Below the pieces are notes generated by a model. It saw only the letters and a list, made by a program, of their open reading frames with translations. It was not told where the DNA came from and searched no databases. The translations under genes and the position numbers were made by a program. DNA of 64,000 nt from an uncultured Collinsella sp. (GTDB taxonomy: Bacteria; Actinomycetota; Coriobacteriia; Coriobacteriales; Coriobacteriaceae): assembly GCA_934654835.1 (NCBI GenBank), contig CAKUGY010000002.1, positions 157,114 to 221,113 on the forward strand, given 5' to 3'. Below are positions 32,298 through 40,997 of this stretch, piece after piece (the stretch's first letter is position 1; every line of letters starts with the position of its first letter).

Positions 32298-34067
32298 TTA
32301 TGCTCCCGAGAACAGCAGGAAATAATTGCGCTCGGACCCGCGCAGGCAGATGCGCGTTCCCGGTGCAACATCGACGGTTTCGCCACTTTCGATAAGCTCG
32401 CCGTCGCAGTTTGCGCCGTTTCGGTTGAACACTTCAAGCTGCCAGGCGGCATGCGCTTCGTCCCAAGAGAGCTTGACAGCCTGTCGCGAAATAGCGGGAT
32501 CGTCGAGTACGGTGGTGCCGGTGTCGACATTCTGCGTCTGCGAGGGCCGGGGGCTCCGGCCGAAGAGCCAGGCGGTCGATTTGGGAATGCGAACCATGTT
32601 TTGGGTGCTGCAGGTTTGAGGGCTGTAGGTGCCGCCGACACCTGCGGGGCAGCTTGCGATGGTGACGGCGATGGCTTCGGGCTCGCGGCGTGTACCGGGC
32701 CGATCCGCGCTGGGAGTGTCGCCAGCAGTCCAGACCGTACCGATGTCGGCCTGAAGCGAGGAGGCTCCCAGCCCGGCGCGTTCAAGGTGGGCACCATAGA
32801 CAAGGGAATAGAGGATGCCGGCCATGAGGGGGCCGAGGGATTTGCGCGCCATAAGCGTTGGCGTGCACGCGTCGTAAAGCGCAGCAAGCTCTCCGGTGGT
32901 TGGTGCATCGCCTAAGTCTCCATCAAGGCGCTCGACGATGGCGTCGACGGCGCCCTGAATGTGCGCCAAGCGCTCCTCATCGTCCGATCCATCGGCACAA
33001 TCGAGCAGCCAATCTGCGAGGAGCAGTCCTGCCACAAGCCATTTGTCCCGTGCATCGGGTGCAAGCAGGGTGCGGCGGGCGTCATCGGAGGTGTTTCCCT
33101 GGGTAAAGCCCCAAAGCCACGTTCCCGATACAGGCACCGTTTCTTTGGTGTTAAAGCCACTCGCTGGTCCTTCAGCTGCGCGAACATCGAGCAAGAGGGA
33201 CGCAGCGTCCTGGAGGTTCTCCATGATCAAGCGTTTTGCGTTGTATTTGATCGCCTCGCTTTCCGGGTGCTTTGAGCGCGAGGAAAGGCTGTCGGCTTTT
33301 TTGGGCAGCGTCGGCACGCGCGCTTTTTCGGTGCCGGATGGCACTGCTCGCGGGGTTACAAGCGGAAGCTCGGAATCGGCCTCTGCCATGCCCTGCATGC
33401 CCGCTGCTTGCGCAATTCGGTTGCAGGTGCGGTCGAAACTGCGGCTCTTCTCGAGGGGAAGAAACTGATACCAGTACTTTTTATTGGTACAGAGCTCAAC
33501 TTCGGGGTGGTCGAGAATGGTCTTGCCCCAGCGTTTATTTACGCGCTCCTGCATGTCGCGGCAGAGGTCGAGTACCAGGTCTCGCTCGGATTCGAGGATG
33601 GCATACTGCAGGTAGAGCTGCGAAAGCTCGCCCTGCACATGCGCATAGAGGCTTGCATCTGGCGCCTCGGACGTGGTGGAAATGCCTCCGTGATCGAGAA
33701 GAAGCAGACTGGCGCCGCGCGCGTTGGAAAGCGAGCGTTTTGGCGCGCCGCTTGTGCCGGGATTTTGGGTAGACAAAAGCGTGCGCGTAAGGGCGATCCG
33801 TCGATCCTTTACTTTCCAGTTGCTGCTAAACAGTGCATAGAAAAAGCGATATTGAGCTGCGGTGAGCCCATTGGCAGAGTTGGCTGCGGGGCAGATAGCT
33901 CGTGTGGCGGCCTCACCTTCGGGCCAAATGGGGCTCACGCTCAGGCGGATGCGATCGTAGCCTCCGGTGTGTGCGCACCAGCTGGCAAACGGAAGCGTGC
34001 AGGCGCTGTCGAGTGCGCGGAACACGGCGTCAAAATCGTTTTGTTGGGTTGTGGCGGCCTTTGCCAT
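32298..34067 (-). CDS. FHA-domain protein
   Basis: The 589-residue protein ends in an FHA phosphothreonine-binding domain (last ~100 residues): FGRSPRP, ISRQAVKLSWDE, and NRNGANCDGELIESGETVDVAPGTRICL. The long N-terminal region (about 480 residues) is not recognised; it contains alpha-helical segments such as QLYLQYAILESERDLVLDLC. A likely role is as reader or effector of phosphorylation by the island's kinases. I chose ATG 34067, preceded by AAGGGG at suitable spacing; ATGs at 34076 and 34112 also exist. It diverges from the second kinase gene across promoter P3. Confidence 0.78.
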   Translation of the reverse strand: MAKAATTQQNDFDAVFRALDSACTLPFASWCAHTGGYDRIRLSVSPIWPEGEAATRAICPAANSANGLTAAQYRFFYALFSSNWKVKDRRIALTRTLLSTQNPGTSGAPKRSLSNARGASLLLLDHGGISTTSEAPDASLYAHVQGELSQLYLQYAILESERDLVLDLCRDMQERVNKRWGKTILDHPEVELCTNKKYWYQFLPLEKSRSFDRTCNRIAQAAGMQGMAEADSELPLVTPRAVPSGTEKARVPTLPKKADSLSSRSKHPESEAIKYNAKRLIMENLQDAASLLLDVRAAEGPASGFNTKETVPVSGTWLWGFTQGNTSDDARRTLLAPDARDKWLVAGLLLADWLLDCADGSDDEERLAHIQGAVDAIVERLDGDLGDAPTTGELAALYDACTPTLMARKSLGPLMAGILYSLVYGAHLERAGLGASSLQADIGTVWTAGDTPSADRPGTRREPEAIAVTIASCPAGVGGTYSPQTCSTQNMVRIPKSTAWLFGRSPRPSQTQNVDTGTTVLDDPAISRQAVKLSWDEAHAAWQLEVFNRNGANCDGELIESGETVDVAPGTRICLRGSERNYFLLFSGA

Positions 34068-34161
34068 ATGGCTCATCCCCTTGCGTCGCTGCAGCGTGCG
34101 TGCGGTACTCAAGTTTCCCCCTAGGATAGCCCAAAAGTGCGGCGGAAGCTCCGTTCCATCG

Positions 34162-34209
34162 GTTCAGCTGAGCAGTGCGCGAAGCGCCGTGTGAGCGGCT
34201 CGGTATGCT
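34162..34209 (+). promoter_or_regulatory. Palindrome-driven promoter P3
   Basis: GTTCAGCTGAGC (34162-34173) lies 41 bases (start to start) from the -10-like TATGCT (34204-34209), upstream of the kinase ATG at 34247. The box also faces the divergent FHA gene, whose candidate -10 (TATCCT on the minus strand, 34123-34128) lies at a slightly different distance. Confidence 0.7.
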
Positions 34210-34246
34210 TGCCGCGTCGATATCCAATGAGAAAGGAGAATCCACG

Positions 34247-35143
34247 ATGACCGAGGTCAATCCTGTGCTGGTGCGCTATCGCCGTGACCGTGCAAATGCC
34301 TTTGAGCAGCCGGGCGTTCCTGGTGTGCTGGATCACCTGGCCGGTGCGCGCGAGATGATCGGCGGGCTGCTGAATCTGAACCCAACACCGCCAAAGCCAG
34401 CATTGAGCGAGCCTGTCGAGCTCATCTACGACGGCGGAAAGACAAAACAGACGCTTGTTTATCGCGCGAACGGATATGTCTGCAAGGTTGCGCTTACGCC
34501 CGACGCTGAGGACAGGCTTCGTAACGAATATGCGCTCCTGGGCGGCCCGTTTAAAGGCTATGAGATGTTTCCGCAGGTAGATGGCATGGCCTATGTGGAC
34601 GACCGCCGTATTGGCGGCAAGCACCTTTGCCTGCGCGAGCGCTTTGTCGAGGGTGAGGACGTCCTTACCCATGTTGAGCGCCGTGCCAGCGAAGGTTGGC
34701 CGCTTTCCTCCCGCGAGCTTTTTGCGCTCGTACTCGGCATGTTCGATGCCATGGCAGTGGTTTGCCGCACCGGCTACATACATCGCGACCCACACCCGGG
34801 CAACTGGATCGTTACGCCCGACGGGCACGTGGTGCTCATCGATTTTGGCCTGTGTGCCTCGGTGGCGGAATGTGCCGGCCCGCTGATGGGCGAGCGCGTT
34901 ATTTCTCGTGGATACGAGGCGCCTGAGCTGCGCAATCTCGGGGTGGCTTCGCCGGCGAGCGATGTGTACAGCACGGCAAAGGTGATCGCCAAGTTCATGT
35001 TTGGCACGCGCGATGTCCGGGCTCTGCCGCGAACCGTTCCCTTTGCCGATTTCCTGCGCCGTGCGATGGCGCAAAAGCCCACTTCCCGGTTTACGGACGC
35101 CTATGAAGCGCGTGCCGCACTCATGGCGTCGTATCGCTCGTAG
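34247..35143 (+). CDS. Ser/Thr protein kinase, soluble
   Basis: The 298-residue kinase-like protein has the catalytic loop HRDPHPGNW, then VLIDFG, and an activation-segment EAPELRN resembling APE. The glycine-rich loop is weak (YDGGKTKQTLVY), as in atypical or lipopolysaccharide-kinase-like members. It has no membrane helix. AAGGAG 8 bases upstream of ATG 34247 supports the start. It is a single-gene unit by promoter P3, followed by P4. A probable partner is the adjacent FHA protein. Confidence 0.82.
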   Translation: MTEVNPVLVRYRRDRANAFEQPGVPGVLDHLAGAREMIGGLLNLNPTPPKPALSEPVELIYDGGKTKQTLVYRANGYVCKVALTPDAEDRLRNEYALLGGPFKGYEMFPQVDGMAYVDDRRIGGKHLCLRERFVEGEDVLTHVERRASEGWPLSSRELFALVLGMFDAMAVVCRTGYIHRDPHPGNWIVTPDGHVVLIDFGLCASVAECAGPLMGERVISRGYEAPELRNLGVASPASDVYSTAKVIAKFMFGTRDVRALPRTVPFADFLRRAMAQKPTSRFTDAYEARAALMASYRS

Positions 35144-35175
35144 GCGTGACGCGCCTTGGCAGCCAACAGCCTGCG

Positions 35176-35223
35176 ATTCAGCTGAACGGTTGTCCCAGAA
35201 AGCGGTGTCCGTCAACCCATAAT
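35176..35223 (+). promoter_or_regulatory. Palindrome-driven promoter P4 (vWA-PP2C-kinase triad)
   Basis: TTCAGCTGAA (35177-35186) lies 41 bases (start to start) from the -10-like CATAAT (35218-35223). It drives the three-gene triad starting at 35275. The fixed spacing in four promoters is the main evidence. Confidence 0.7.
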
Positions 35224-35274
35224 GCAATGCCAACAGGAGGCCAAAACGGCCTCAAGAGAGAAAGGAACCCTCTT

Positions 35275-36144
35275 ATGACCAGCAACTATAGTGTCAGCGA
35301 CTTGGACGATATCATCCAGACGGAAGTCCTTCGCGCCGATGGCCGCGATGGCATCGAGGCTCGTTTTCTGGATGCGTTTGGCGGCGGTGGTCTGTCCGAG
35401 ACGCGTCGCGGCGTCATCATCGTTGCCGACCGCTCCTGGTCCGTCAATAAGGTCATGAAGGCCATCAATGCGGGTCTGCGCAACCTTTGCAAGGACATCG
35501 CCGACGACCCGCTTACGGCAGGAACCGTCGACGTGGCCCTTGTGTCCTTTGGTACCGATGTCACGGTTCACAACCTTCGTAACGGCGGCAGTGTTGAGCG
35601 CGCCGACTACAAGCGCGACATCGATGACATCTTTGTCCCGGCGGGCAAGGTATCTGGCGATCTTGAGCTAAAGGCCGGCGGTCTCACCAGCCTTAATCAG
35701 GCACTTCTGACCGCCTGCGAACTCGAAGGCGAGTACGCGCATCGCGTTAAGAAGAAAACGCTCAAGGCGCCCTACAAGACGGTTGTGGTCCTGCTGACCG
35801 ACGGACACGATGAGCCGGGGGGCGATGTGTCTGCAGCCGCCGATTGCATCAGCAAACTGGTGGAGTCCGGCAAAGTGCTGTTCCTGCCGTTTGGCTACGG
35901 CGACTATTCCGAGGACGAGTTCGCCCAGCTCTGCCGTGCCGACGGTATGTGGTTCAAACTTTCGGACGACAAAGGCAAGGCTATCACCGACGCCTTTAAG
36001 CTGATCGGCGCCAGCATGCGTGTCATGTCCGAGCCCGGTGCCACAGGTTCGGAGCGCCAGGTCTTTGAGGAGTGCCTGAAAACGCGTCCGGATGTTCAGG
36101 TTCAGGTCTGCACGCTCGACGAGTTTGTCCGTGGCAATCAATAG
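35275..36144 (+). CDS. vWA-domain protein, TerY/YegL-like
   Basis: The 289-residue protein has a von Willebrand factor A domain with the MIDAS DxSxS motif (ADRSWSV near residue 50) and the later TDGHDEPGG. It is one part of a vWA / PP2C / kinase triad like TerY-P modules and E. coli YegL-YegK-YegI. Such triads are predicted to act in stress-linked phospho-signalling. GAAAGGA precedes the ATG at 35275. The PP2C gene starts 10 bases after its stop. Confidence 0.85.
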   Translation: MTSNYSVSDLDDIIQTEVLRADGRDGIEARFLDAFGGGGLSETRRGVIIVADRSWSVNKVMKAINAGLRNLCKDIADDPLTAGTVDVALVSFGTDVTVHNLRNGGSVERADYKRDIDDIFVPAGKVSGDLELKAGGLTSLNQALLTACELEGEYAHRVKKKTLKAPYKTVVVLLTDGHDEPGGDVSAAADCISKLVESGKVLFLPFGYGDYSEDEFAQLCRADGMWFKLSDDKGKAITDAFKLIGASMRVMSEPGATGSERQVFEECLKTRPDVQVQVCTLDEFVRGNQ

Positions 36145-36154
36145 GAGGTCAGCA

Positions 36155-37528
36155 ATGTCTTTTGGTAAGGAATTGGGCCAGCCTCGCACCATCGGCGTTG
36201 CCGGGGTGACAAAGCGCGGCGTTGCTCATCGCTGCTACGGTACGCGTTGCCAGGATGCGCATATGATCCGCCGCGTCAAGCAAGTGGCGATCTGGAAGGA
36301 TGGTGGCAAGAGGGATCGACTCCTGCCGGGCAAGGAGTACGTTGTCGCGGCCGTGGCGGATGGCTTGGGCTCCGAGGCTCACAGCGATATCGGCGCCAAT
36401 GCCGCCGTCAACACCGCCGTGTCGACGATGTGCGAGCTGATTGGCACCTGGTGCGCAACGGGCGACAGCGCCCTGGCGATCTCGATGCCTCGTTTTATTG
36501 AGCAGTCCATGATCAAGGCGAACAATGCCGTGGTCAAGAAGGCTGCATCAATGGAGTTGCCTGCCAACGAGTTCGATGCGACGCTCGTGATTGCCGTTTA
36601 CGACGGCGACCAGCTGTTCTATGGCTCCGCGGGCGACTCGGGTGTCATCGCCAAGACCGATGCCGGGTTCGAGCTCCTTACGCGCCCGAGCCGCGTGGGA
36701 AGTGCTGGTACGTATCCGCTCTATTGCAGGGAAAAGTGGGAGATCGGGGCTTGTTGTGGGCATGTCGAGGGGTTTCTGCTCGCTACTGATGGCATTCTGG
36801 AACTCCTGGTGCCCGAGTTTGACAACGAGAAGCTCAAAGAGAAGGCTGTGCATCTCTTTATGGCTGCCGGGCACAAGCCTGTTGACGCTTCGGGCATTGA
36901 CGCAGCGTTGGAAAAGCGCGTCGAGAACGTCGTCCATCGCATCCAAGGAAACCGCTACACGTACGACGACGCGACCGTTGTTGTTGCGCTCGATTGGGAC
37001 AATGTGGAGCCTGCTGCTGTTTTGAAGGAGGAGCCTGCGCCCATGCCCGAGCCCGCGCCTGCGGTTGAGCCTGTTCCTGTTGCGGAGCCTACGCCCGCGC
37101 CCGTTGCGGAGCCTGCTCTCACGGTGGAGCCTGAGCCCGAACCTGCACCGGAGCCCGAACCGGAGCCTGTGCCGGAGTCCGAAGTGGAACCCATAGTGGA
37201 ATCCAAATCCGAGCCGGAGCATGCTGCGGAGACTGTTCGTCAGGCCGAGCTTGATCCCAAGCTGGCAGGACCGGAGGCTGCTTCGAGCATCAATATCTCG
37301 CTTGATCCCGATGCGCCGAATCTCGAGGCCACCGTGGTTCTCCCGGCTGAGGTCGGCGCCAAGGTGCCCGCGCTTGAGCCGATCGCGATGCTGGAGAACA
37401 TGCTCGGCCTTTGCTTTGAATGCGACGAGTTACTCGAAGCGTGCAAAATGTTTGTCAAAAATCACGATGAGGGTGTGGCGGGCGATCAGCGCGGTGTATC
37501 CGTTCGCGTCGATTCGACCTGCGAATAA
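36155..37528 (+). CDS. PP2C-family Ser/Thr phosphatase, YegK-like
   Basis: The 457-residue protein carries PP2C-type motifs: CQDAHMIRR, AAVADGLGSEAHSD (metal-binding Asp), GDSGVIA, and LLATDGILE. A C-terminal extension (about residues 290-375) is a Pro/Glu/Val-rich low-complexity region with repeated EPEP/EPVP units, followed by a folded-looking tail with CFECDELLEACK. AGGAGG precedes the ATG. It would reverse the kinase reactions of the triad. The proline-rich linker may act as a spacer or docking segment. Confidence 0.85.
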   Translation: MSFGKELGQPRTIGVAGVTKRGVAHRCYGTRCQDAHMIRRVKQVAIWKDGGKRDRLLPGKEYVVAAVADGLGSEAHSDIGANAAVNTAVSTMCELIGTWCATGDSALAISMPRFIEQSMIKANNAVVKKAASMELPANEFDATLVIAVYDGDQLFYGSAGDSGVIAKTDAGFELLTRPSRVGSAGTYPLYCREKWEIGACCGHVEGFLLATDGILELLVPEFDNEKLKEKAVHLFMAAGHKPVDASGIDAALEKRVENVVHRIQGNRYTYDDATVVVALDWDNVEPAAVLKEEPAPMPEPAPAVEPVPVAEPTPAPVAEPALTVEPEPEPAPEPEPEPVPESEVEPIVESKSEPEHAAETVRQAELDPKLAGPEAASSINISLDPDAPNLEATVVLPAEVGAKVPALEPIAMLENMLGLCFECDELLEACKMFVKNHDEGVAGDQRGVSVRVDSTCE

Positions 37529-37541
37529 GAAAGGAGTCCCC

Positions 37542-38612
37542 ATGGTGCTCTATAACAGCGACGGCAGAGCATATGAGCTTGCCGATGGGGCCCTCGGGCT
37601 TGGACGCGAGGGTTCCGTGTATCGCATCGTGGGGGAGCCCCTTGTGGCTAAGGTCTATCACAACCCCACGCCCGAGACGGCGCGCAAGATCGAGGCGATG
37701 GCCGCCATTCTTTCGGTTTTGTATGAGCGCAAGAAGCCGCTGCTCCTGCAGCTTGCCTGGCCGTTCGAGGCACTCTACGAGCGCGCCGATGGCTTGTGGT
37801 TCAAAGGTTTCTTGATGTATGAAGTCCCCGAGGGATATGTCTCGATCGATGCCGTATCGCAGTTCCCGGCCAATCCCGTCGCGCCTTCTATGACCGAGCG
37901 TCAAAAGATAAAGATGCTCATCAACCTGTGCAATGTGACCGCGGAGCTTCATGATATCGGAATCACGATAGGTGACTGGAACCCCCGTAATTTTCTTGTC
38001 GGTGAGCAAGGGAGTCTGATGCTTCTCGACACCGATTCGTATGGGTTTACACTCTCGGATGTGAGCTATCAAACCACCTGTGCAGCGCCGGGCTACATCG
38101 CACCGGAGGTGCTCAAGCTCATGGAGACAACTGGCGTCAGCGATTTCGAGAGCTTGGCAGCCGCCACGAATGCTCCTGTGTTCACGCCTCAGACGGATGA
38201 TTTTGCGCTGGCAGTTCATATTTTTAAGATGTTGAACCGTGGAGTTCATCCCTTTTCGGGTGATCTGGACTTGGATTTCTATGATCTGGATGACGACGAT
38301 ATCCCTCCGGCACCGTCTCTCAACACCTGCATCCGGAATGGCCAGAGTCCTTTTATTGGAACCCAGGTGGGATATGCCGTCCCCGATTACGCCTTGGGGC
38401 TTAACGATTTTCCGTTCCTTTTGAGCGAGGCATTTCGTCGATCGTTGTACGACAATTGGGTGGAGGAGCGCATTAGCGCGCGTGTGTGGGCGCGCCTGCT
38501 CGACCGCTATCTTTCCGAAGCAATCGAGTGCCCGCGTGGCCATTACCACGCTTCGCAGCACGAATGCCCCTACTGCCGAGGAGAGCACGCTTTATTGACT
38601 CGCCTTGGTTAA
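37542..38612 (+). CDS. Protein kinase with C-terminal zinc ribbon, YegI-like
   Basis: The 356-residue protein has a kinase fold with GLGREGSVYRI (glycine loop), VAKVYH (Lys), and a modified catalytic block GDWNPRNFLV. The expected DFG reads LLDTDSYG. A C-terminal four-Cys/His motif, CPRGHYHASQHECPYC, is a probable zinc ribbon. These features match the kinase of TerY-P-like triads. AAGGAG precedes ATG 37542; the gap from the PP2C gene is 13 bases. The HRD-to-GDW change is family-typical for YegI-like kinases rather than proof of inactivity. Confidence 0.82.
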   Translation: MVLYNSDGRAYELADGALGLGREGSVYRIVGEPLVAKVYHNPTPETARKIEAMAAILSVLYERKKPLLLQLAWPFEALYERADGLWFKGFLMYEVPEGYVSIDAVSQFPANPVAPSMTERQKIKMLINLCNVTAELHDIGITIGDWNPRNFLVGEQGSLMLLDTDSYGFTLSDVSYQTTCAAPGYIAPEVLKLMETTGVSDFESLAAATNAPVFTPQTDDFALAVHIFKMLNRGVHPFSGDLDLDFYDLDDDDIPPAPSLNTCIRNGQSPFIGTQVGYAVPDYALGLNDFPFLLSEAFRRSLYDNWVEERISARVWARLLDRYLSEAIECPRGHYHASQHECPYCRGEHALLTRLG

Positions 38613-38657
38613 CTGGTTTGGACTGTCTTGGAGAAAGACCATGAGGCGGCGCGCAGA

Positions 38658-39308
38658 CTAATCCTGCGTGTCGCCTCCGTACATGTAGACGATAAAGCCG
38701 TCGCCGGTGTCTTGGCTGTGGTCCTCCAAGATGCGCTTCATGTTGAGGTGCTCGTAGAACTGCCAGTCGGAGTTGCAGTCACTCATCAGGAAGAACTTGG
38801 TGCAGCCGGCCTTGGCGAGCTCGGCGCGCGCAAGGTCGATGAGCGCGCGGCCGAGTCCCTTGCCCTGCCAGTCGGGCACGATGATGATCAGGTTGAGCTG
38901 GCCTTGGGCGTACTCATTGCCCGTGGCGGCAAAGCGGTCGGCCGTGGCCTTCTCGCGGCTGTCGCCAAAGAGCGAGCCCTCGAGTTTGGCATCGGCGGTC
39001 TTGGCCATCTCGGTCGCCTGGGCAAACATCTCGTCATAGCAAGGCTTCCATGTGGGGTTGGTACGTGGCTTGCCGTCTTCGAAAATGCCGATGCAGCAAG
39101 CGGCGATAATGCGGTCCTCGGCCTCGGCAACAAGGGCGATGGGGGAGCGCTGCAACTGCATGGCGATATTGAAGCGGGCGCAGAAGTCGGCAGCTTCGAC
39201 GTCGCCGCGGTTGCGCAGCGTATTGCACCACAGCTGGTTGTAGATAGCGGCGATACCGGTTAGGTCATCAAGCGTGGCGGCGCGCAGGGTTACGTTGTCA
39301 AGGCTCAT
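38658..39308 (-). CDS. GNAT-family acetyltransferase
   Basis: The 216-residue protein has the acetyl-CoA binding segment VPDWQGKGLGRALIDLA near residue 145 and an N-terminal VTLRAATLDDLTGIAAIYNQLW. It is convergent with the triad operon and has no sequence tie to it. The substrate is unknown. ATG 39308 follows AAGGAG; ATG 39323 is possible. Confidence 0.8.
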   Translation of the reverse strand: MSLDNVTLRAATLDDLTGIAAIYNQLWCNTLRNRGDVEAADFCARFNIAMQLQRSPIALVAEAEDRIIAACCIGIFEDGKPRTNPTWKPCYDEMFAQATEMAKTADAKLEGSLFGDSREKATADRFAATGNEYAQGQLNLIIIVPDWQGKGLGRALIDLARAELAKAGCTKFFLMSDCNSDWQFYEHLNMKRILEDHSQDTGDGFIVYMYGGDTQD

Positions 39309-39442
39309 GAAGGCTCCTTCCAAGTTGGGTCAGGCCACTTTCGAGTGTGACATGGCCGAAGTGCCGCCGCATCAACCATTCGGCAGACGACCCCCGATCC
39401 CTCGGGGACGGAGGAAACGAGAGAGGAGTTTCGGACGCGTAC

Positions 39443-39516
39443 AAATCGAGAGTGGATAATCTCCCACTTTCGGCCAAGCTGCGGCCCGAAAACGGCAGAA
39501 TATCCACTCTCGATTT
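39443..39516. repeat. Intergenic inverted repeat (GTGGATAATCTCCCACTTT family)
   Basis: AAATCGAGAGTGGATAATCT and the complementary arm ending CCACTCTCGATTT bracket a short loop. The left arm shares GTGGATAATCTCCCACTTT with 2331-2394. The inner parts of the two arms no longer match exactly, so it has decayed. Confidence 0.6.
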
Positions 39517-39569
39517 GGCGCACTGGGGTCAGGTTGCTTTGCACCAGTTTTCGATAGGCAACCGCGTTT

Positions 39570-39616
39570 GCCCAGATAAAACCTGCCAAAATAAACCTGT
39601 CCCTTTTTGGCAGGTT
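39570..39616 (-). repeat. GGGACA-loop hairpin (copy D3)
   Basis: ACCTGCCAAAA pairs with TTTTTGGCAGGT around a loop that reads GGGACAGG on the minus strand. A block starting CAGATAAAACCT precedes it. Related copies lie at 18202-18248, 26138-26184 (inside R1 and R2) and 40887-40936. On the minus strand it comes after the DAHP synthase gene and the B4 hairpin. Confidence 0.65.
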
Positions 39617-39631
39617 TGGTAACGTCAGCGA

Positions 39632-39730
39632 GCGGGTCGCATTTGAGGCAAGGTGACGTGAAACGAAAGGGCGCTGACCTTCTGGTCGCGCCCTTGAAGT
39701 TGAACGTCAGATTGTCCAAATGCGGCCCGC
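39632..39730 (-). repeat. Family B nested hairpin (copy B4)
   Basis: Read on the minus strand, arms GCGGGCCGCATTTGG and its partner enclose the conserved segments TCTGACGTTCAACTTC, GACCAGAAGGTC and CGTTTCACGTCACCTTG, nearly identical to B1. The outer arms are unrelated to B1's. It follows the DAHP synthase gene in the same orientation. Confidence 0.65.
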
Positions 39731-39770
39731 GCAGCGTCGGCCGGTCCGCCGTTCGGTAGAACGGCGGAAC

Positions 39771-40802
39771 CTAGATGCGCTCCGCGATCTCGTGGATGAG
39801 ATAGTCGGTCTTTTCCCAGCCCAGACACGGGTCGGTAATGGACTTGCCAAAGACGCCGCCGTCGACCGGTTGGTTGCCGTCCTCCAGGTAGGACTCGATC
39901 ATAAAGCCCTTGACCAGCTTGGAGATGGACTCGTTGCGGCGGCAGCTGTCGAGTACCTCCTTGCAAATGCGGTACTGCTCCAGTGGACGCTTGCCCGAGT
40001 TGTCGTGGTTGCAGTCGATAACCGCCGCCGGGTTGGCGTAACCGGCGTGCTCGGTATAGCGCTCGGCCAGGCGCTCCAGGTGCTCGTAATGGTAGTTGGG
40101 GTAGGTGCGCCCATCAAGACCGATGTAGCCACGCATGACGGCGTGCGCGAGCGGGTTGCCATCGCACTCGACCTCCCAGTTACGGAAGATAAAGCTTTGA
40201 TGCGCCTGGGCGGCGTAGATGGAGTTGAGCATGACGGTGGTAGAGCCGGCGGTGGGATTCTTCATGCCCACGGGCACCGAAATGCCACTCGACACCAGGC
40301 GATGCTCTTGGTTCTCGACCGAGCGCGCGCCCACGGCGACGTAGCTCAGCAGGTCGACGAGATACTGGTAGTTGGACGGGTAGAGCATCTCGTCGGCGGT
40401 GAAGAAGCCCGTCTCCTCGATGACGCGCAGATGCATGTGGCGGATGGCCTTGACGCCCTCGAGCAGATCGTCGGGCGCCTCGGGATCGGGGTTGTGCAGC
40501 AGGCCCTTGTAACCGGTGCCCTTGGTGCGCGGCTTGTTGGTGTAGACGCGCGGAATGATGATGAGCTTGTCCTTGACCTCCTCGGCGGTCTTGGCCAGGC
40601 GATTCATGTACTCGAGGACCGAATCCTCGCGGTCTGCGGAGCACGGGCCAATGATGAGCACCTTGCGCGCATCCTCGCCGGTAAAGACCTTGGCGACCTC
40701 GGCATCGAATGCCTGCTTTTTGGCGGCAAGCTCGGCGGAAAGCGGCATTTCCTCGCGGATCTCCATGGGGATCGGCAGCCTACGTTTGAATTCCATGGCC
40801 AT
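39771..40802 (-). CDS. Class I 3-deoxy-7-phosphoheptulonate (DAHP) synthase
   Basis: The 343-residue protein condenses phosphoenolpyruvate and erythrose 4-phosphate, the first step of aromatic amino acid synthesis. The type I (AroF/AroG/AroH) motifs are present: LIIGPCSADRED, PRVYTNKPRTKGTGYKGL, PVGMKNPTAGST, DCNHDNSGK and the C-terminal GKSITDPCLGWE. Which effector controls it cannot be read. AAGGAGG 7 bases upstream supports ATG 40802. It is monocistronic. Confidence 0.9.
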   Translation of the reverse strand: MAMEFKRRLPIPMEIREEMPLSAELAAKKQAFDAEVAKVFTGEDARKVLIIGPCSADREDSVLEYMNRLAKTAEEVKDKLIIIPRVYTNKPRTKGTGYKGLLHNPDPEAPDDLLEGVKAIRHMHLRVIEETGFFTADEMLYPSNYQYLVDLLSYVAVGARSVENQEHRLVSSGISVPVGMKNPTAGSTTVMLNSIYAAQAHQSFIFRNWEVECDGNPLAHAVMRGYIGLDGRTYPNYHYEHLERLAERYTEHAGYANPAAVIDCNHDNSGKRPLEQYRICKEVLDSCRRNESISKLVKGFMIESYLEDGNQPVDGGVFGKSITDPCLGWEKTDYLIHEIAERI

Positions 40803-40886
40803 GCGGGGCCTCCTTAATCTATAGAGAGCAATGAGCGTATTGTCGAGTGTTCGGCATTATCCGCTGTCGCACGCTAAAGTGCAAGC

Positions 40887-40936
40887 AAAACCTGCCGAAA
40901 AGGGATGGGTTTATTTTGATCGGTTTTATCTGGGCA
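40887..40936 (+). repeat. GGGACA-loop hairpin relative (copy D4, diverged)
   Basis: The block reads as the reverse complement of the D family (CCTGCCGAAAAGGGATGGG then TTTTATCTGGGCAAACG) with altered loop GGGATGG. It lies 85 bases upstream of the DAHP synthase start on the opposite reading. Confidence 0.5.
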
Positions 40937-40997
40937 AACGACGACGTTCGCCTAAGGGGGACAGCTTTCCTGCCGCCGGAACGTCCGGCCTCAGACT

